From CAZIPZ01 sp964541075 (GTDB lineage: Bacteria > Acidobacteriota > Terriglobia > 20CM-2-55-15), in contig CAZIPZ010000003.1 in the NCBI GenBank assembly GCA_964541075.1, positions 1 to 43,479 on the forward strand: a stretch of DNA of 43,479 nucleotides, read 5' to 3'. Below the pieces are notes generated by a model. It did no database searches and was not told where the DNA came from. It saw only the letters and a list, made by a program, of their open reading frames with translations. Both the position numbers and the translations under genes were made by a program. Positions 25,805-33,457 of the stretch are shown here, piece by piece. Every line of letters begins with the position of its first letter. Within the stretch, counting starts at the first letter, position 1.

Positions 25805-26623
25805 ATGCCGGTCGTGGCGTCGATTCCGACAAGCCTTCGACGGTATCTTCCACTCCTTTCAGTTCGAGAACTCTTAGGTTCTTCGATTGCAATGGGGACC
25901 TTTATGGGTCTTGCAACCTTGCAAACGGCGCAAAGATTGTATCGAGACTGCGGATTGAAAGCTGTTGTCGTCGTAGTGCTGAAGAAGGTGATCAGTCCAT
26001 TCGCCCAAGCTGGAAGCATCTATTTTATGGAGCGGGACCTGAGAGCAGAAATGCCACCGCTGCGGCCCATTCCGGGCATTGTTGCACGTGAAGGCTCATT
26101 CTCCGATCTTCACTTACTCGATGCTGTCGAAAATGGCGCACTTCTCAAACAGAGGGCGATCCAGCGATTGCAGAAGGGCGACCGGTGGTTCATAGGCGTC
26201 GAAGAGTCCACCGGCAAACTGACTAATTATCGGTGGGCTTCGTTGACGAGTGGTTTTGTTCTTGAACTCGGCCGGACGCTGACTCTGGAGCCAGGCCAAG
26301 CCTATATATACGACCTCCAGACGGCGCCTGAGTTCAGACGGCGCGGTATTGAGGGATTCACGCGTCAGTTCACTTACGATCGGCTCCATCGGCAATACGG
26401 CGCTGATCGCATCACCGTTTACATTTGCGCGGACAATCATGCCAGCCTGCAGGCGGGTCGAGCGTACCTTACGCCTGTCGGCCGCATCTGGTACCTCAAA
26501 GTCCGTGGATTCGCACGCCGCATCTTTATGATTCCGACTGGTCGGACGCCTCGATTGACCGAGGCCTCCGCTGAGTTTCCTCAGGCTGCAGCCTTCGCGC
26601 GACTCTCAAATTCGCGAAGGTAG
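25805..26623 (+). CDS. GNAT-like acyltransferase, putative
   Basis: 272 residues. The central part YIYDLQTAPEFRRRGIEGFTRQFTYDRLHRQYGADRITVYICADNHASLQAGRA has the shape of GNAT motif A (beta strand, R-R-R-G-I loop, helix) and motif B; acceptor unknown. The N-terminal 80 residues include a hydrophobic stretch and are unlike standard GNATs. Starts nine bases behind the permease pair and ends 43 bases inside the convergent CoA-transferase B gene. Confidence 0.6.
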   Translation: MPVVASIPTSLRRYLPLLSVRELLGSSIAMGTFMGLATLQTAQRLYRDCGLKAVVVVVLKKVISPFAQAGSIYFMERDLRAEMPPLRPIPGIVAREGSFSDLHLLDAVENGALLKQRAIQRLQKGDRWFIGVEESTGKLTNYRWASLTSGFVLELGRTLTLEPGQAYIYDLQTAPEFRRRGIEGFTRQFTYDRLHRQYGADRITVYICADNHASLQAGRAYLTPVGRIWYLKVRGFARRIFMIPTGRTPRLTEASAEFPQAAAFARLSNSRR

Positions 26624-27312
26624 GCCAACTCTTCCACCGTAGGTTCCGGGGTTTCATGAACAGGATGGGATAGTTGAAGGGGCCAGCCGGTCGCTTCCTT
26701 GATTTCCTCCACCGTGACTCCAGGATGGCGGCTTACGAGCATGAGTTCTCGTGTCCAAGGATCAGGCGCAAGAACAGCTAGATCCGTTACTACTGCGGTA
26801 ACGCGGTCACCGGGAGTCGTCAGGAAATCGAGAGTGTTTACCATAGCCCTCGGTGAGTGACGAAGAATGACGATCACCTCGCGAGCGTTAGTCGCGATCT
26901 CCGGGGCCCCTCCCGCACCCGGGAGTCGTACACTCGGCCGGAGATAGTCTCCGATTACCGTCGAATTAAGATTGCCGAATCGATCGATCTGCGCGGCGCC
27001 GAGAATGGCCATGTCAATGCGTCCACCCTGCAACCAATAGGTGAACATTTCGGGAATGCTGACGATGAAATCGCAAGTGTTTGTGAGCTCATCAGCCGCA
27101 ATGGAAAGTGGCGCGAAGGAGGGTTTGGCTCCGACGGTTCCCGACTCATATATCAAAATTGATTTCGGCGCATGGTGCTTCCGGGCGATACAACCCGCGA
27201 GTCCCGGCATTCCTACACCTATGAAACACGTTGCTCCATTACGGAATCGCCGTGCCACTTCTATTGTCATCAGTTCTGCTTTTGCGTACCGTCGTTCAAT
27301 TGTGCTCGACAT
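26581..27312 (-). CDS. CoA-transferase family I, subunit B
   Basis: 243 residues, resembling glutaconate CoA-transferase subunit B and IpdB. Glu56 in IYESGTVG lies where GctB has its catalytic glutamate; GAAQIDRFGNLNSTVIGDY and LPGAGGAPEIA are family motifs. The open frame starts at 27384, but ATG 27312 gives the family N-terminus and a 17-base overlap with subunit A. With subunit A it should move CoA between carboxylic acids or, as IpdAB does, open a ring thioester; substrate unknown. Confidence 0.88.
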   Translation of the reverse strand: MSSTIERRYAKAELMTIEVARRFRNGATCFIGVGMPGLAGCIARKHHAPKSILIYESGTVGAKPSFAPLSIAADELTNTCDFIVSIPEMFTYWLQGGRIDMAILGAAQIDRFGNLNSTVIGDYLRPSVRLPGAGGAPEIATNAREVIVILRHSPRAMVNTLDFLTTPGDRVTAVVTDLAVLAPDPWTRELMLVSRHPGVTVEEIKEATGWPLQLSHPVHETPEPTVEELAYLREFESRAKAAA

Positions 27313-28102
27313 GTTCTTCAATCCACCGGAGAAAAAGATTGCGGTCCCTGGATATTCCGTCCCACGCCCGGTAAAACGTGTCATCGCGCGGATAGTAACC
27401 TTGTGTATATGAAGGTCTGGCTCCCTGAGGTGCGTGCACGACAGCAGTTACGACCCATGAAGGCAGCACGATGCCGTTAGGCGCAGGTCGAACTGTATCG
27501 CAGATCTCCTCAACCGTAACGATGGATCGCCTTGAGGCAAGAACAGTCTCCTTTTGAATTCCGGTCACTCCCCACAGTGAAACGTTGCCCTCACGATCTG
27601 CCTGTTGGGCGTGAATAATCGCTACATCCGGGCGAATAGCTCGCACGGCCATAATCTCCGCGCCTGTGAAGGGACACTTAATGGGCGCGACTGTTTTGGT
27701 GTGTTTCAAGAGGTCATTGCCGGCATAGCCGATCAAAACGCCAAATGGGAGTCCTGCAGCGCCGGCCGTGATCGCTGCGGCCAGCCCAGCGTGGCTGTGT
27801 TCTTCGATTTCGAGAGGATTTGGCCAGTGGTTTTCAACGGCGTCGCGAAATCGCGGGGACAGCCCCACGCCAGGGTTTCCAGCCCACGAAAAAATCATCT
27901 TTCGCGCACATCCGGCTCCGATCATCTGATCGTAAATGAGATCAGGGGTCAGGCGGATCAGGGTTAAATCGCGCCGTTTCTGTCGAATAATTTCGTGTCC
28001 TGCAGCGAATGGAATCAGGTGGCTGAAACCCTCAGCCGCGATCGAATCGCCGTTATGCACCAGTTCGGTAATTGCTTCTTTAAGAGTACAAATCTCCGCC
28101 AT
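27296..28102 (-). CDS. CoA-transferase family I, subunit A
   Basis: 268 residues from ATG 28102, which begins MAEICTLKEAITELV; 24 upstream codons of open frame are less like the family. Typical segments are SIAAEGFSHLIPFAAGHEII, SWAGNPGVGLSPRFRDAVE, and IRPDVAIIHAQQADREGNVSLWG. GctA/IpdA type. Partner subunit B overlaps its 3' end. The gene diverges from the NRPS operon, sharing a 296-bp intergenic region. Confidence 0.88.
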   Translation of the reverse strand: MAEICTLKEAITELVHNGDSIAAEGFSHLIPFAAGHEIIRQKRRDLTLIRLTPDLIYDQMIGAGCARKMIFSWAGNPGVGLSPRFRDAVENHWPNPLEIEEHSHAGLAAAITAGAAGLPFGVLIGYAGNDLLKHTKTVAPIKCPFTGAEIMAVRAIRPDVAIIHAQQADREGNVSLWGVTGIQKETVLASRRSIVTVEEICDTVRPAPNGIVLPSWVVTAVVHAPQGARPSYTQGYYPRDDTFYRAWDGISRDRNLFLRWIEEHVEHN

Positions 28103-28268
28103 ACCGCCATGCTTTTGCAAGCAGGCTTCCAGGAGTTCCAAAACCCCGGCGCCTAAAGACAACGATTGCGGCACGGCGCTGCGCGCTGCTGTGGAAGGGC
28201 CTCACAAACCAACCCGACACGGGTAGGATTGGCGGCAGGAGTGTGTCCCTAAGCTTCCATTCAACAGA

Positions 28269-28284
28269 GTTGTGCTACCACAAC
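28269..28284. promoter_or_regulatory. inverted repeat, possible activator site
   Basis: GTTGTG-CTAC-CACAAC, six-base arms around four bases, roughly 75-90 bases upstream of the expected transcription start of the sigma-54-type promoter. Spacing suits an enhancer-binding protein; the match to any known operator is unproven. Confidence 0.35.
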
Positions 28285-28332
28285 CTTCACTTTCTCCACG
28301 CTTAATTTGCTGGAACCCTAATGGAATGTCTA

Positions 28333-28348
28333 CGGCACAGCTATTGCA
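28333..28348 (+). promoter_or_regulatory. sigma-54-type (-24/-12) promoter of NRPS-P450 operon
   Basis: CGGCACAGCTATTGCA compares with consensus TGGCAC-(A/G)NNNN-TTGCA: the GG and GC pairs have the required ten-base interval, GGCAC and TTGCA are perfect, and only the first T differs. The transcription start would be near 28359, about 40 bases before the GTG. Confidence 0.6.
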
Positions 28349-28398
28349 AGGTCAGACGCGTGGTCGGAGCGGCTAATTCGACAAAGGAGTAATAGTAC

Positions 28399-30255
28399 GT
28401 GGAAAAGAGCAACGGAACTTCAGATAGCGTTCTTCTGCATCGAAGCATTCCTCGGTTAGTGGAGGATCAGTCTGTCACTCGGCCTGACACAGTAGCGGTT
28501 TTTGCAGGGCCCCTAGTCATAACCTACAAAGAGCTGGTTGATCGAGCCACGATGCTGGCGGGATATCTTCAGGAAAGCGGTGTTCTAACGGACACCGTCG
28601 TCGCCTTATGCATGAAGAGTTCGATCGCCATGGTGGTTGGAGCTCTCGGCGTGTTCAAAGCGGGCGCTGCATATTTGCCTCTGGATCCGTCCTTTCCCGA
28701 AAAACGGCTTTCATACACTCTGGGCGACGCCCAGACGACAATGGTAATCACAACACGGGATGAGGCGCGCAACATTCCTGAGGGTCCTTGGAAAATCGTC
28801 GAGCTCGATGAAAGAGGCGTTCTTCTAAACTCCAGAGGCGCAACGCCGAAAGCCGCGAACATTAAAGAGAATGATCTTGCCTACGTCATCTACACCTCCG
28901 GTTCCACCGGCCAGCCGAAGGGTGTGGAAGTCACCCATGGCAATTTGAGGAACCTGCTGAGCTGGCACCAGGCCGCTTTTTCGACAACGGCCGCAGATCG
29001 GGCGACGCTTATTGCAGGCGTCGCCTTCGATGCTGCGGTGTGGGAATTGTGGCCGTATTTGACAGTTGGGGCCAGCCTGCACGTTCCCTCGGAAGCCGTG
29101 CGCACCGACCCGGAGGCAATGCGAAATTGGCTTGTCGACCAGAAAATCACGATCAGCTTTCTACCGACCGCGATGGCTGAACGCGTCATGAGGCTCGAGT
29201 GGCCGCCGGATACGGCTCTCAGAACGTTACTCACCGGCGCCGACACGCTGCATCAGTATCCAACGTGCGCACTGCCGTTTGTTCTTGTGAACAACTACGG
29301 ACCAACCGAGTGCACAGTTGTTGCGACGTCTGGGGTGGTGTCATGCGTGGAAAAATTCACTGAGTTGCCCAGTATCGGCCGGCCTATCACAAACTCACGG
29401 GTCTATATACTTGATGAACAACAGAATCCAGCGCCCGCGGGCGAGCCCGGAGAACTCTATGTAGCCGGACGCAACGTGGCTCGCGGGTATCGGAATCATC
29501 CGGAGCTCTCCGCAGCAAAGTTCCTTCACGATCCCTTTGTGGACGGCGACCGCATGTATAGGACCGGGGATCTGGGGCGTTACACAAGCGACGGCCAAAT
29601 CGCTTTTCTCGGGCGGATTGATGATCAGATCAAACTTCGCGGTTATCGCATCGAACCAAATGAGGTCGTTGGCGTTCTGAATCAGCACCCGGGTATCTCA
29701 GAAAGCGCGCTGGTTGCGCAGACATTTTCCGGTGATGAAAAAAGGCTCGTGGCCTATGTCGTTCCGGAATCCACATCAGTACTTGAAAGTGACGGCATCC
29801 TGGAGTTTCTGCGGACGAGACTTCCCGATTACATGACACCCTCGGCTTTTGTGCTGTTGGACCAACTGCCTCTGACGCACAGCGGAAAGCTCGACCGCGC
29901 CGCGCTTCCGGAGCCAAGCCCCGGGAATACGCTCGGAAGCAAATCGTGTGTCGGCCCGCAGTCTCCTGTAGAGGAGCGCATGGCGCTTCTTCTAGCGGAG
30001 CTTCTGGATGTAGACCGAATCGCGATGAACGACAACTTCTTCCATCTTGGCGGCCATTCTTTGCTGGGAGCGCAACTGATCGCCCGGATTCGGGATGTGT
30101 TTGGAGTGGAGGTTTCACTGCGAACGCTTTTTGACAATCCTACAGTTGAAGGAATTTCCGCTCAGATCGAGGAACTCATTCTTGAAATGTTGGAAGAGTT
30201 CAGTCCGATTGAGGGACAAGGCATTTTGGCTAGCGAAGGCAGACCTGCGGCGTAA
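28399..30255 (+). CDS. NRPS adenylation-carrier didomain, predicted leucine-activating
   Basis: 618 residues: one adenylation domain plus one peptidyl carrier, no condensation or thioesterase domain. Core motifs: YTSGSTGQPKG (from about 161), FDAAVWE (210-216), NNYGPTE (298-304), GRIDDQIKLRGYRIEPNEV and HSGKLDR. Carrier motif FFHLGGHSLLGAQL carries the phosphopantetheine Ser554. The ten specificity positions (Asp211, Ala212, Trp215, Phe254, Leu278, Gly280, Asn299, Val307, Val308, Lys497) spell DAWFLGNVVK, one of the established leucine codes. GTG start with AAGGAG eight bases upstream. The C-terminal ILEMLEEFSPIEGQ resembles NRPS protein ends. A P450 follows after 30 bases, so leucine tethered to the carrier is probably the substrate for oxidation. 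Confidence 0.95.
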   Translation: MEKSNGTSDSVLLHRSIPRLVEDQSVTRPDTVAVFAGPLVITYKELVDRATMLAGYLQESGVLTDTVVALCMKSSIAMVVGALGVFKAGAAYLPLDPSFPEKRLSYTLGDAQTTMVITTRDEARNIPEGPWKIVELDERGVLLNSRGATPKAANIKENDLAYVIYTSGSTGQPKGVEVTHGNLRNLLSWHQAAFSTTAADRATLIAGVAFDAAVWELWPYLTVGASLHVPSEAVRTDPEAMRNWLVDQKITISFLPTAMAERVMRLEWPPDTALRTLLTGADTLHQYPTCALPFVLVNNYGPTECTVVATSGVVSCVEKFTELPSIGRPITNSRVYILDEQQNPAPAGEPGELYVAGRNVARGYRNHPELSAAKFLHDPFVDGDRMYRTGDLGRYTSDGQIAFLGRIDDQIKLRGYRIEPNEVVGVLNQHPGISESALVAQTFSGDEKRLVAYVVPESTSVLESDGILEFLRTRLPDYMTPSAFVLLDQLPLTHSGKLDRAALPEPSPGNTLGSKSCVGPQSPVEERMALLLAELLDVDRIAMNDNFFHLGGHSLLGAQLIARIRDVFGVEVSLRTLFDNPTVEGISAQIEELILEMLEEFSPIEGQGILASEGRPAA

Positions 30256-30285
30256 GTCCGCATCGAGACGCAAGAGAGGAGACAG

Positions 30286-31530
30286 ATGGGCGTTCAAGAC
30301 GTTAAAGAGGTCGTCAGTCCGCCACCGAGTTTGTATCACCTAATCGATCCCGAAGTACTGGCGAATCCTTACCCCTTGTACCACCGGCTGCGGTCCGAGC
30401 GCCCTGTGCACTGGGATCCGTTTCTCCATTCCTGGGTGGTGACACGTTACGTGGATGTTGTGCGTGTTTTGCACCACTTCAGCGCCGATCGAACTCCGAC
30501 TCCCGATCAACTGACCGCCAAGGGACTCTCCGAACTGAATCCGATCGCCCAAGTTATGGTGCGTCAGATGTTGTTCATGGACGCTCCAGACCATACGCGG
30601 CTGCGCGCTCTGGCGCAGGCGGCTTTTACATGTGGGCGCGTCGAGCGTCTTCGTTCTCACATTCAGGAGATTGCTGATGGATTGCTCAGCAAGGTGATCG
30701 CATCCGGCCGCATGGATGTCATTTCGGACTTTGCAAGTCCGCTGCCGGCAATCGTGACTGCCGAAATGCTGGGAGTTCCCACCAAGGATCATGCCCAGCT
30801 GAAAGCGTGGTCCGCGGACTTCGCTGAGATGCTCGGAAACTTTCAGCACAATCCGGGCCGGATCGCACGCGTGCTGGAAAGTGTCGAGGCAATGACGTCC
30901 TATTTTCGATCGGCCATGCGGGAGCAACGGGAGCACCCGCGGGACGGCCTGATAACCGCCATGATGAATGCGGAAGTTAACGGAGCCCGGCTGACTGAAG
31001 AGGAAATCGTCGCGAACATTATCGTCACCATGGTCGGAGGTCAGGAGACGACAACGAACTTGATCGGAAACGGCATTCTTTCGCTGCTGTGCAATCCTCA
31101 TCAGCTTGAGAAGCTGCGAAACGACTCGTCCCTCATCCCATCCGGAATCGAAGAGCTTCTTCGCTACGAAAGCCCAAGCCAACACACTGCTCGCATTGCT
31201 CCGGACAATGTCGAGATGGGAGGCCAACGCATCAAGAAAGGACAAGCGGTAGTCGCCGTGATGGCCGCAGCAAATCGCGACCCAGAGCGCTTCCCCGATC
31301 CCGACCGTCTCGATGTCGAACGTAAGGACAATCGACATGTCGCTTTCGGATGGGCCGCGCACTTCTGCTTTGGGGCTCCGCTGGCTCGTCTTGAGGGTCA
31401 GATTTCATTCGAGACCATTTTGCGGAGGCTGCCGAATTTGGCGCTTGATGCCTCAAAGCCGGTCGTCTGGCGCCACAACCTCGGCCTCCGGGGCCTGAAC
31501 GCCCTTCATGTGACATTTGGGAACGGATAA
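30286..31530 (+). CDS. cytochrome P450
   Basis: 414 residues, soluble bacterial P450. Haem-thiolate motif FGWAAHFCFGAPLAR with Cys361, I-helix oxygen-activating VGGQETTT (Glu254-Thr255), and K-helix EELLR (ExxR). GGAG ribosome binding site seven bases before ATG. Cotranscribed with the A-PCP gene; in novobiocin, nikkomycin and related pathways such a P450 beta-hydroxylates the amino acid held on the carrier. A beta-hydroxyleucyl product is therefore plausible but inferred. No ferredoxin or reductase gene is next to it. Confidence 0.95.
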   Translation: MGVQDVKEVVSPPPSLYHLIDPEVLANPYPLYHRLRSERPVHWDPFLHSWVVTRYVDVVRVLHHFSADRTPTPDQLTAKGLSELNPIAQVMVRQMLFMDAPDHTRLRALAQAAFTCGRVERLRSHIQEIADGLLSKVIASGRMDVISDFASPLPAIVTAEMLGVPTKDHAQLKAWSADFAEMLGNFQHNPGRIARVLESVEAMTSYFRSAMREQREHPRDGLITAMMNAEVNGARLTEEEIVANIIVTMVGGQETTTNLIGNGILSLLCNPHQLEKLRNDSSLIPSGIEELLRYESPSQHTARIAPDNVEMGGQRIKKGQAVVAVMAAANRDPERFPDPDRLDVERKDNRHVAFGWAAHFCFGAPLARLEGQISFETILRRLPNLALDASKPVVWRHNLGLRGLNALHVTFGNG

Positions 31531-31710
31531 ATGATTCAGACGGAGGCTTCTTCCAGTTCCGCTTCCAGGCGCGCTCTCCTGGAAAAGTCCCTCCAGGCGA
31601 ATAACAAGAAAAAAACTGAAAGGCGCACAGCCAATCCTCCCCGGTCGAGTGGCGATCCAGCGCCCGGTGAGGAAGTCCAAATGCAGCCTGAACAGCAGAA
31701 TTTCGTCTAA
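31531..31710 (+). CDS. 59-codon ORF resembling an NRPS pre-condensation linker, likely remnant
   Basis: ATG directly abuts the P450 stop codon (TAAATG). The peptide has SSASRRALLEKSLQ followed by a polar Lys/Arg-rich stretch and PPRSSGDPAP. In many NRPS proteins the pattern (S)xxxRRALLEKxL...IPRR...PAPLSFAQ leads into the first condensation motif. Here similarity stops exactly after DPAP, and 15 unrelated residues and a stop follow. Reading: either the start of a lost downstream module after a deletion near 31667, or a short free-standing docking-like peptide. Too short for certainty. Confidence 0.5.
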   Translation: MIQTEASSSSASRRALLEKSLQANNKKKTERRTANPPRSSGDPAPGEEVQMQPEQQNFV

Positions 31711-31721
31711 CGGAGGCAAAA

Positions 31722-32006
31722 ATGGATTTCGACATCTTTAAGGGCAAATGGAAACAGATGAAGGGAGATCTGAAGGCCAAGTGGGGCCAGATCACTGACG
31801 ACGAATGGACTGAGATTAACGGTGATCGCGACAAGTTGATCGGCCGGCTTCAGGAAAGGTATGGTCGCGCGAAAGATGATGTCCGGACTGAGGTGGACGA
31901 CTTTTTCAGGAACATCGATCTCACCCGCCGGGACCGAACCGGCGTTGACGACATCAGTGGCGAGGAAAGGACTCCCAAACCCGGCCGCGATCGCAAGGTA
32001 TCCTAG
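31722..32006 (+). CDS. CsbD-like stress-response protein
   Basis: 94 residues. The first 65 (MDFDIFKGKWKQMKGDLKAKWGQITDDEWTEI..., DKLIGRLQERYGRAKDD) are a complete CsbD domain, a small hydrophilic helical protein family induced by general stress in several bacteria, mechanism unknown. The tail is charged and probably disordered. GGAGG ribosome binding site six bases before ATG. Lies 11 bases behind the small ORF, so it may ride on the NRPS-P450 transcript. Confidence 0.93.
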   Translation: MDFDIFKGKWKQMKGDLKAKWGQITDDEWTEINGDRDKLIGRLQERYGRAKDDVRTEVDDFFRNIDLTRRDRTGVDDISGEERTPKPGRDRKVS

Positions 32007-32066
32007 GCGTTTTTCCTACTGCCCACAGTCCTCTAAATCCGGCGGTATCTCAGTTCCAAGTCGCTG

Positions 32067-32094
32067 CAAATGGCGCCAACAATGGCGCCATTTG
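32067..32094. repeat. perfect hairpin, 12-bp stem, ACAA loop
   Basis: CAAATGGCGCCA-ACAA-TGGCGCCATTTG, 61 bases behind the csbD stop codon. Stem could extend by wobble pairs. No T-run follows on either side, so it is not a classical intrinsic terminator, but it could block or stabilise the csbD mRNA end. Confidence 0.75.
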
Positions 32095-32193
32095 TGATCC
32101 TTGCTGCCGGCAGCGCAGATGGAAGCTCTCTTAGAAAGCATTCCATACCGCCTGGAATCAAGCGCCAGCGCTCCCACAACCCGGAGGCGCTGA

Positions 32194-32375
32194 ATCTCTC
32201 TTCAAGCCAGACGCTCCGTCGCCACAATCGCGGAAGCCCTCAATGCGGAGCAAGCGAAAACAATACTCAACGCTTTAGGATTGCGCGAACAGGCCGTAGT
32301 GCGCCTAGCGATCCATTCCTTTCAAAATCAGGCCGAAATGACACCGATTGTCCGCCGGGTGCTGCTGAGTTGAGC
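32194..32375 (+). pseudogene. possible eroded coding fragment
   Basis: The frame reads smoothly as a helical C-terminus (ATIAEALNAEQAKTILNALG, REQAVVRLAIHSFQNQ, TPIVRRVLLS, stop), but it is preceded by in-frame stops at 32191 and 32095 and has no start codon. The same frame upstream (QMEALLESIPYRLESS) also looks protein-like. Family not recognised; it may be chance. Confidence 0.25.
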
Positions 32376-32569
32376 CAATTTGGCATCGAGCCTCAGTTAG
32401 CGGGATCGCCTGAATAGGGGTATGGAGGCGGAACTCGGTGTTCCTCCATCGTTTCATCAACGGAATCAATCAACTAACCCCAAGGACGATCATGGAAGCG
32501 CGCGTGCTGATTGTGGCCGCGTTACTCTTCAACAAGAGAGAGAACCAAACGACAACAAGGAGAAAACCC

Positions 32570-33094
32570 ATGATCGCAAGAGTGCGCAAAACCAGTTTGA
32601 TCGGCTTCCTAATGATTCTTGGCTTAACGTTTCTTCTAACGGCGGGTGAGGCCGTCGCGCAAATCCGTCCGGCATATACCAAAAACGTCGATGAACGTGG
32701 TCGGATACCATACCAGCAGAGGGCCAGCCAGATCGGTTTCATTGCCGGCTGTGATCAGACGAACTGCAACTTGGACCTGCCCCCAGCTCCCGCCGGAAAA
32801 CGTCTGGTGGTCGAGCACGTCTCCATCCTTCACTGGTGCGTTGGGCAGGCTCCCGCGCTCAGCACCATAGATCTTCAGTCCATGGAGCCAGGCAATCTCT
32901 TTCCGCGAGCCTTTCTGCCTGTCGCCGCGGTTGGGTTTTCTGGCGCGTATCAAGCCGTCGTAGATAAGCCGGTTCGTTTATACGTCGAGCCAGGACATTT
33001 TCCGCGAGTGTACACGCAGTACACCTGCAATATGGGGACGTATTTCAGGATGGACGTAAGTGTCGTCGGCTATTTGATCGACGCGACGAACTAA
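32570..33094 (+). CDS. secreted four-cysteine protein, unknown function
   Basis: 174 residues from ATG 32570, chosen because AAGGAG lies seven bases upstream and a good signal peptide follows (MIARVRKTSLIGFLMILGLTFLLTAGEAVAQ, cleavage after AVA). The mature part is beta-rich, with four cysteines (GCDQTNC, HWC, YTCN) that could form two disulfides in the periplasm or outside. No family recognised. The open frame reads back to 32438, but that part lacks a signal. No operon partner. Confidence 0.75.
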   Translation: MIARVRKTSLIGFLMILGLTFLLTAGEAVAQIRPAYTKNVDERGRIPYQQRASQIGFIAGCDQTNCNLDLPPAPAGKRLVVEHVSILHWCVGQAPALSTIDLQSMEPGNLFPRAFLPVAAVGFSGAYQAVVDKPVRLYVEPGHFPRVYTQYTCNMGTYFRMDVSVVGYLIDATN

Positions 33095-33457
33095 ATTTGG
33101 ATTGGGCGGAGTTGGATCGATGCGGTCATCGCAATTTGCCACGGACAGGTTCGCTGGATCCGACGGTATTCCAACTTCGATTTTCCTCCGCCATCCAACC
33201 GACTAGCGTGACGACCGCTATGCCAAGGGTCTCTGGAGTCACTATGGTCGCGACTTCGGCTAACAATCTACGGCTGAGCAATTTCGCTTCGATTGCAGAC
33301 CGTGGACAGCTGGCCTATCATTGACACCGGCTTCGGCATGGCCGCCGAAGTACACGATTCTCTTCCACCACGAAACACAACCCTGAAATCAACAAAACTT
33401 AAGATAGACTAGGGATTCTAGAGGACTGCCTTCCCAGTTAGAGATAAAATCTTGAAA
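33095..33457. other. intergenic stretch, no gene seen
   Basis: 363 bases. A TTG-started open frame at 33097-33324 has no ribosome binding site or recognisable pattern. A hairpin with seven-base arms CTTCGGC/GCCGAAG lies at 33331-33350, without a T-run. Confidence 0.5.

Larger units (their letters stand above)
28103..28398. other. divergent intergenic region, CoA-transferase and NRPS genes
   Basis: 296 bases without a gene. It holds a 16-base inverted repeat (28269-28284) and a sigma-54-type promoter (28333-28348) reading toward the NRPS gene. No sigma-70 promoter of quality was seen in either direction. Confidence 0.7.
32007..32569. other. gene-poor stretch behind csbD
   Basis: 563 bases with no intact gene. 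It contains a perfect 12-bp hairpin (32067-32094) and a coding-like fragment (32194-32375); an open frame at 32070-32417 on the plus strand has an irregular composition and no start site, and is not called. Confidence 0.55.

Noticed and set aside
30340..31362. 340-codon minus-strand frame opposite the P450
   Set aside because: Shadow of the P450 gene, which has all family motifs and a ribosome binding site.
31668..31721. frameshifted continuation of a condensation domain after the NRPS-like linker
   Set aside because: None of the other frames up to csbD shows the SxAQxRLW motif, so a simple frameshift does not explain the break; deletion is more likely.
32070..32417. 115-codon plus-strand open frame
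   Set aside because: No ribosome binding site, begins inside a perfect hairpin, Ser/Arg-rich irregular composition; the overlapping frame ending at 32375 looks more protein-like.
33097..33324. 75-codon frame behind the secreted protein
   Set aside because: TTG start without ribosome binding site and no recognisable pattern.
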